Source: Methylophaga sp.
GTDB taxonomy: Bacteria > Pseudomonadota > Gammaproteobacteria > Nitrosococcales > Methylophagaceae
Assembly (NCBI GenBank): GCA_002733715.2
Contig: NVWQ02000058.1
Span: 1 to 64,000, forward strand
Length of the DNA stretch: 64,000 bases
Reading direction: 5' to 3'
The stretch's first letter is position 1. The number at the start of each line of letters is the position of its first letter. Positions 60,694-64,000 of the stretch are shown here, piece by piece. The notes beneath the pieces are model-generated. The model made no database searches. It was not told the origin of the DNA and saw only the letters and a program-made list of their open reading frames with translations. A program made the translations under genes and the position numbers.

Positions 60694-62369
60694 TGAGTGC
60701 CAGCACTAATGTCGTGCCGTTAACGCCACAAATGCAATTTGCTGTTGCAATGAATGATTCCGATTCACTGTGGAGCAAACTGACAGACAAAAAAAGGCAA
60801 AAAGCAACGGACATTGCTACGCTTATCAAGCCCGCCATTGACTATCAACAAGCCACTAATCAGCACCATATTCGACCTTTGGCGGAGTATTTACATTTTC
60901 ACCTAAGTCAGAAGCGGTTGCCCGAAAAGCTATTGAAGCTAGCCAAATTATTAGCACAAAAGGATAAGGCGCTTCCCAGCCAAACAACACTGCGTCGTTG
61001 GATAGAGCGTTACATGGAGCAGGGCTTAATGGGTTTGGTTCCTCAGCAAAAAGGCAGCGTTCCAAAACCATTAGGCTGCGAGGTACGCATTCGTCATCTG
61101 ATGCGGTCAGGCTCTAAAAACAACCCGGGCAATATCACTAAGATGTTGCAACAAGAAGGCCACGATGTTGAATATCATCAAATCCGTAGACGGGTGATAG
61201 CGATGCCCGCCATTGAAGGCACACATAATTCAGGGCGGCTTGGCGCACTTGCCTTTGATAGCATGATGAAACCTTATACACGCCGTAAAACAGGGCATAT
61301 GCCGGTCGGCTCTTGTTATCAAGCTGATGGCAATATGATGCCTATTTATTTACAGCATCCAACGGGTAATCGTCCTGCTCGGTTTGAAATTACGCCGATC
61401 ATTGATGTGGTGAGCCGTTACATTGTGGGCTATTACATTAGTGAATCAGAATCAGCGATAAGCACTGTAATGGCATTGACTGACGCTATTATAAAAGAGA
61501 ATCATGTGCCGATTGATCTGCAAGCAGATAACGGCCCCGGCTTTAGCAATTCATTGGTGACTAGATATTACGAAAAACTCGGCATCACTGAAGTTCATCC
61601 CCGCGCTAGAAACCCTAAAGACAATGGTTATGTTGAGCGCTTTAATTTAATACTGAAAGAAGAGCTTCTTAAACAGTTCCCCGCTTATTGTGGCAAAGAT
61701 GCCGCGCCAGAACCATTGCAATTGTATCTTAAAAAGGTCGATAAAGGCGAAAAGCAACTGATGAGTGTTGAGCAGTTTAAAGTGTTCCTTGATGAATACA
61801 TTCATTGGTATAACCATAAACGTAAACACGGCTCTATTGGCAATAAAACACCTGCACAGTTATGGGCAAACGTAGAGCGTAATCCACCTATTGACGTGCA
61901 AGATGTGTTCTTTTGGGACCAAGCAGAGCGCGTGGTTCAGCGTAGTGCCATTTCGTTTGAAAGCAGGGAATATTATTCGCCTGAACTTATTCAATACAAC
62001 ACTGAGAAGGTGATTGTTGAATTTAATATTAACGACGATAGCTTTGTAAAAATACGTGATCTTGATGAACGTTGGTTATGTGATGCTCAAAAAATCAACG
62101 CTGCACCTTATCGTTCTATCTCTATTCTTGAAGATAGAAAACAAAAATCACTTATTCAAAAACGTAAGCGTCTGCAAATCAAAATGGATGAGGTGGAAGA
62201 TCGGAATGCGCTGAACATCACACATGAAAATTGGCTTGATGGTGCCATGTTATTAGATCCAACACCAAGCCTACAACAAAAAACGGCATCCGAAGATGCC
62301 GTCTTAAACGCTAACGGCGACCAGACCGAAAGCGAAATCAATATCGATATTTTCGATACCGACTACTAA
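60693..62369 (+). CDS. tnpA: DDE transposase (TnpA, MuA-analogous)
   Basis: The 558-residue transposase has helix-turn-helix domains near the N-terminus (about 60-190), an rve-type catalytic core and a beta-rich C-terminal domain. The catalytic residues are Asp212 (QADGN), Asp279 (QADNGPG) and Glu315 (NGYVERFN), giving DD35E spacing, which is that of Tn552/IS21/retroviral integrases and of BcepMu TnpA as I recall, not the longer DD55E of MuA. It cuts and joins the prophage ends. It overlaps the preceding gene by one base. Confidence 0.94.
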   Translation: MSASTNVVPLTPQMQFAVAMNDSDSLWSKLTDKKRQKATDIATLIKPAIDYQQATNQHHIRPLAEYLHFHLSQKRLPEKLLKLAKLLAQKDKALPSQTTLRRWIERYMEQGLMGLVPQQKGSVPKPLGCEVRIRHLMRSGSKNNPGNITKMLQQEGHDVEYHQIRRRVIAMPAIEGTHNSGRLGALAFDSMMKPYTRRKTGHMPVGSCYQADGNMMPIYLQHPTGNRPARFEITPIIDVVSRYIVGYYISESESAISTVMALTDAIIKENHVPIDLQADNGPGFSNSLVTRYYEKLGITEVHPRARNPKDNGYVERFNLILKEELLKQFPAYCGKDAAPEPLQLYLKKVDKGEKQLMSVEQFKVFLDEYIHWYNHKRKHGSIGNKTPAQLWANVERNPPIDVQDVFFWDQAERVVQRSAISFESREYYSPELIQYNTEKVIVEFNINDDSFVKIRDLDERWLCDAQKINAAPYRSISILEDRKQKSLIQKRKRLQIKMDEVEDRNALNITHENWLDGAMLLDPTPSLQQKTASEDAVLNANGDQTESEINIDIFDTDY

Positions 62370-62388
62370 CTAACAAAAGGATTATAGC

Positions 62389-63399
62389 ATGACTAATAAA
62401 ATTGAATACCCTGAAAAATGGCACGACAGTTACACGCATAGAAATCGGCAAGATGTGCTAAACGCAATTGATTGGATGAACAAGCACCAACGGTCACAAG
62501 CCAAACTGGCTAAAGCATGCCACGTGTCTGCCACCACCTTTAATAACATTATTAAAGGTAGCTACCCCAGCCAACCCTTGCATCATATTCGCAAGATAAT
62601 GGATGCCATTAAACTATCAGACCAGCGCCAAAAAGAAGGCGTACACGATTGCCCATTCGTTGAGACCAGTGTTTATCGCACTGTTATTGCCGCTTGCAAG
62701 CGCGCGCATTTATATCGCAACTTTTCAGTGGTGTCAGCCTTTGTTGGCACAGGCAAAACACGCGGGCTTAAACAGTATGCCGCTGATAACTCAAATGTAA
62801 TATTACTTGAAGCCACCCCTGATATGAATGCGGGTGTTTTAGTGTCAGAGCTGGTTGATAAAACCAACGCCATTGTCCATAAATCAAACCGATATGCGGT
62901 CGGCACTAAGGCTGAAAAGGTGGTGGCCGTTGTCAATGTGCTGCGCAATACCGACAGCTTAATTATTCTTGATGAGGCCGAAACAGTGTGCACCGCAACG
63001 CTTGAGTATTTGCGCCGCATTAGCGACAAAGCCAATATCGGTGTGGTGCTGGCTGGCACTGAAAGATTGAAGCCTTTAATTAAAGATCCCCGTGGTCGTT
63101 TTGGTCAAATAAGTTCACGCGTTGGCTTCTGGCCCCCCGTGATTCAGGGCATAACTGAAGATGATGCAGCGGCATTATCAGCAGCCGCATTTGGTGACAA
63201 TGAAGCACTATCTGATGACGTATTAAACGCCTTATGGCAAATGTGTGATGGCTCTGCGCGTGTATTAGTGTCGGCTTTAATCCCCGGTGTTAAGGATTAC
63301 GGTCTTAAAAAAGGCAGTGAGCTATCGCCCGAACTGATTATTGAAGTAGGACAAAAAGTTTTAGGCTTCACACCGCGCCCTGTGCGGAAGGATTTCTAA
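62389..63399 (+). CDS. tnpB: MuB-like AAA+ transposition ATPase (TnpB)
   Basis: The 336-residue ATPase chooses target DNA and activates the transposase. An N-terminal helix-turn-helix (QAKLAKACHVSATTFNNIIKGSYPS) is followed by the AAA+ domain: Walker A SAFVGTGKTRG, Walker B LIILDEAE, sensor VLAGTERL. AAAGG precedes the ATG region. It follows the transposase as in Mu. Confidence 0.93.
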   Translation: MTNKIEYPEKWHDSYTHRNRQDVLNAIDWMNKHQRSQAKLAKACHVSATTFNNIIKGSYPSQPLHHIRKIMDAIKLSDQRQKEGVHDCPFVETSVYRTVIAACKRAHLYRNFSVVSAFVGTGKTRGLKQYAADNSNVILLEATPDMNAGVLVSELVDKTNAIVHKSNRYAVGTKAEKVVAVVNVLRNTDSLIILDEAETVCTATLEYLRRISDKANIGVVLAGTERLKPLIKDPRGRFGQISSRVGFWPPVIQGITEDDAAALSAAAFGDNEALSDDVLNALWQMCDGSARVLVSALIPGVKDYGLKKGSELSPELIIEVGQKVLGFTPRPVRKDF

Positions 63400-63782
63400 T
63401 GAATGAATCAATTATTATTTCAGATGAGTTGCTTGAGCATTGGGGAATGATATTTGTTGATAACAATATCGTGCAGCACCACATTACTTTTGAGCAATTC
63501 TTAATGGATCCAGAAGAGATCTTGCACGCGCACGCCTTTAGTAAGCCGATGCCATTAGTTGATGACTTTTACTCATTACTTGATAAACAAGTGGCTGTGC
63601 AGCAAAAGGTTGATCAAATAGATGACATTGAACAAATGCAGCAAGATATGGATGAAGAATACGAACGCCAAGGCCACATTATTGAGTTACATGGCAACCG
63701 CCACTTTGAACCTATTCACAAGCGCAGCTTTCCTAAGCGCTATAAAACCGGCATGAAACGCAAACTACAGAGGGCATCATAA
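63399..63782 (+). CDS. Early phage protein, function unknown
   Basis: The 127-residue acidic protein (SDELLEHWGMIFVDNNIVQHHITFEQFLMDPEEILHAH) has a coiled-coil-like middle (LDKQVAVQQKVDQIDDIEQMQQDMDEEYERQG) and a basic end (HKRSFPKRYKTGMKRKLQR). It starts with the last base of the ATPase stop. Family not recognised. Confidence 0.6.
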   Translation: MNESIIISDELLEHWGMIFVDNNIVQHHITFEQFLMDPEEILHAHAFSKPMPLVDDFYSLLDKQVAVQQKVDQIDDIEQMQQDMDEEYERQGHIIELHGNRHFEPIHKRSFPKRYKTGMKRKLQRAS

Positions 63783-64000
63783 TGATTGATCACGACCGTG
63801 CAGATCTTAAACAAAAAGTAGATTACTTATTACACCAGCATCTAGGCAGTGACAACTGCATCTTGATGAATGAAATATATGTGTCTATTACCGGTGGTCA
63901 CATCATCCCTAACCGGCGATATGACCAAACACGCATCATTAGGTCAATCATTAAAGAACTACGCGAGGATGGCAGACCTATCGGTATTAAATCGGGTAGC
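63782..64000 (+). CDS. Early phage protein, partial at the right edge
   Basis: Open from the ATG at 63782 (TAATG overlap with the preceding gene) to the window end: 73 codons. The start is MIDHDRADLKQKVDYLLHQH, then a winged-helix-like stretch (YVSITGGHIIPNRRYDQTRIIRSIIKELREDG). No family is recognised. The continuation is not visible. Confidence 0.6.
   Translation, partial: MIDHDRADLKQKVDYLLHQHLGSDNCILMNEIYVSITGGHIIPNRRYDQTRIIRSIIKELREDGRPIGIKSGS

Larger units (their letters stand above)
38630..64000. mobile_element. Transposable Mu-like myovirus prophage, right part outside the window
   Basis: The region has Mu/FluMu-type structural genes on the minus strand (gp48 back to protease) and, divergently, a repressor, Ner-like protein, transposase and MuB-like ATPase on the plus strand. 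The left boundary is set by repeats at 38641-38712 beyond the last gene; a TG at 38630 is the first plausible terminus, but the exact end is uncertain. Terminase, portal and lysis genes are not seen. The divergent early region and DD35E transposase resemble BcepMu. Part of an older island probably was its target. Confidence 0.85.

Overview
The window looks like chromosome of a moderately AT-rich gammaproteobacterium able to live on hydrogen. It carries a membrane-bound uptake [NiFe] hydrogenase, a regulatory H2 sensor, an NAD-linked soluble hydrogenase, a full hyp maturation set, and Calvin-cycle/gluconeogenic genes next to a proton-translocating transhydrogenase. The combination resembles facultative or obligate chemolithoautotrophs of the Hydrogenovibrio/Thiomicrospira kind, but no rRNA or other marker is present, so the genus is not settled.

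Layout. (1) 1-2.7 kb: small secreted or membrane proteins, a Bax-inhibitor-1/YccA protein, and one complete plus one interrupted copy of a long imperfect-palindrome (MITE-like) repeat. (2) 2.7-6.35 kb, minus strand: hupSLC, with hupS broken by a one-base frameshift and preceded by a good sigma-54 promoter. (3) 6.7-23.9 kb, plus strand: hupDFGHIJK, hypAB, the sigma-54 activator hoxA, histidine kinase hoxJ, H2-sensing hydrogenase hoxBC, hypF, hypC, a GmhA-like SIS-domain gene, hypDE and a nickel permease. (4) 24.1-36 kb, plus strand: fba, fbp, tpiA, hoxFUYHWI and pntAB. Read together: the sensor HoxBC, through HoxJ and HoxA, controls the sigma-54 promoter of hupSLC. HoxFUYH makes NADH from H2. 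PntAB turns NADH into NADPH, and the sugar-phosphate enzymes fit CO2 fixation.

(5) 36-38.1 kb: remains of an integrative element (P4-type integrase and AlpA regulator) with a possible gene remnant beside it. (6) About 38.6 kb to beyond the right edge: a transposable, Mu-like myovirus prophage. Late genes run leftwards, from a protease/scaffold through capsid, sheath, tube, tape measure and baseplate to tail fibre and a dead Dam methylase gene. The repressor, Ner-like regulator, DD35E transposase and MuB-like ATPase lie to the right, with the early operon running rightwards. This divergent layout and the DD35E spacing recall BcepMu rather than Mu, while the structural genes are Mu/FluMu-like. 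Terminase, portal and lysis genes are not in the window; they are either to the right or lost. Three genes for small exported proteins sit between head module and repressor.

The points most worth checking are: the hupS frameshift; a predicted -2 ribosomal frameshift in the tail chaperone gene; the triple 15-bp repeat at the presumed prophage end; the SIS gene inside the hyp operon; the paired paralogous membrane-protein genes in the prophage; and the MITE-like repeat.
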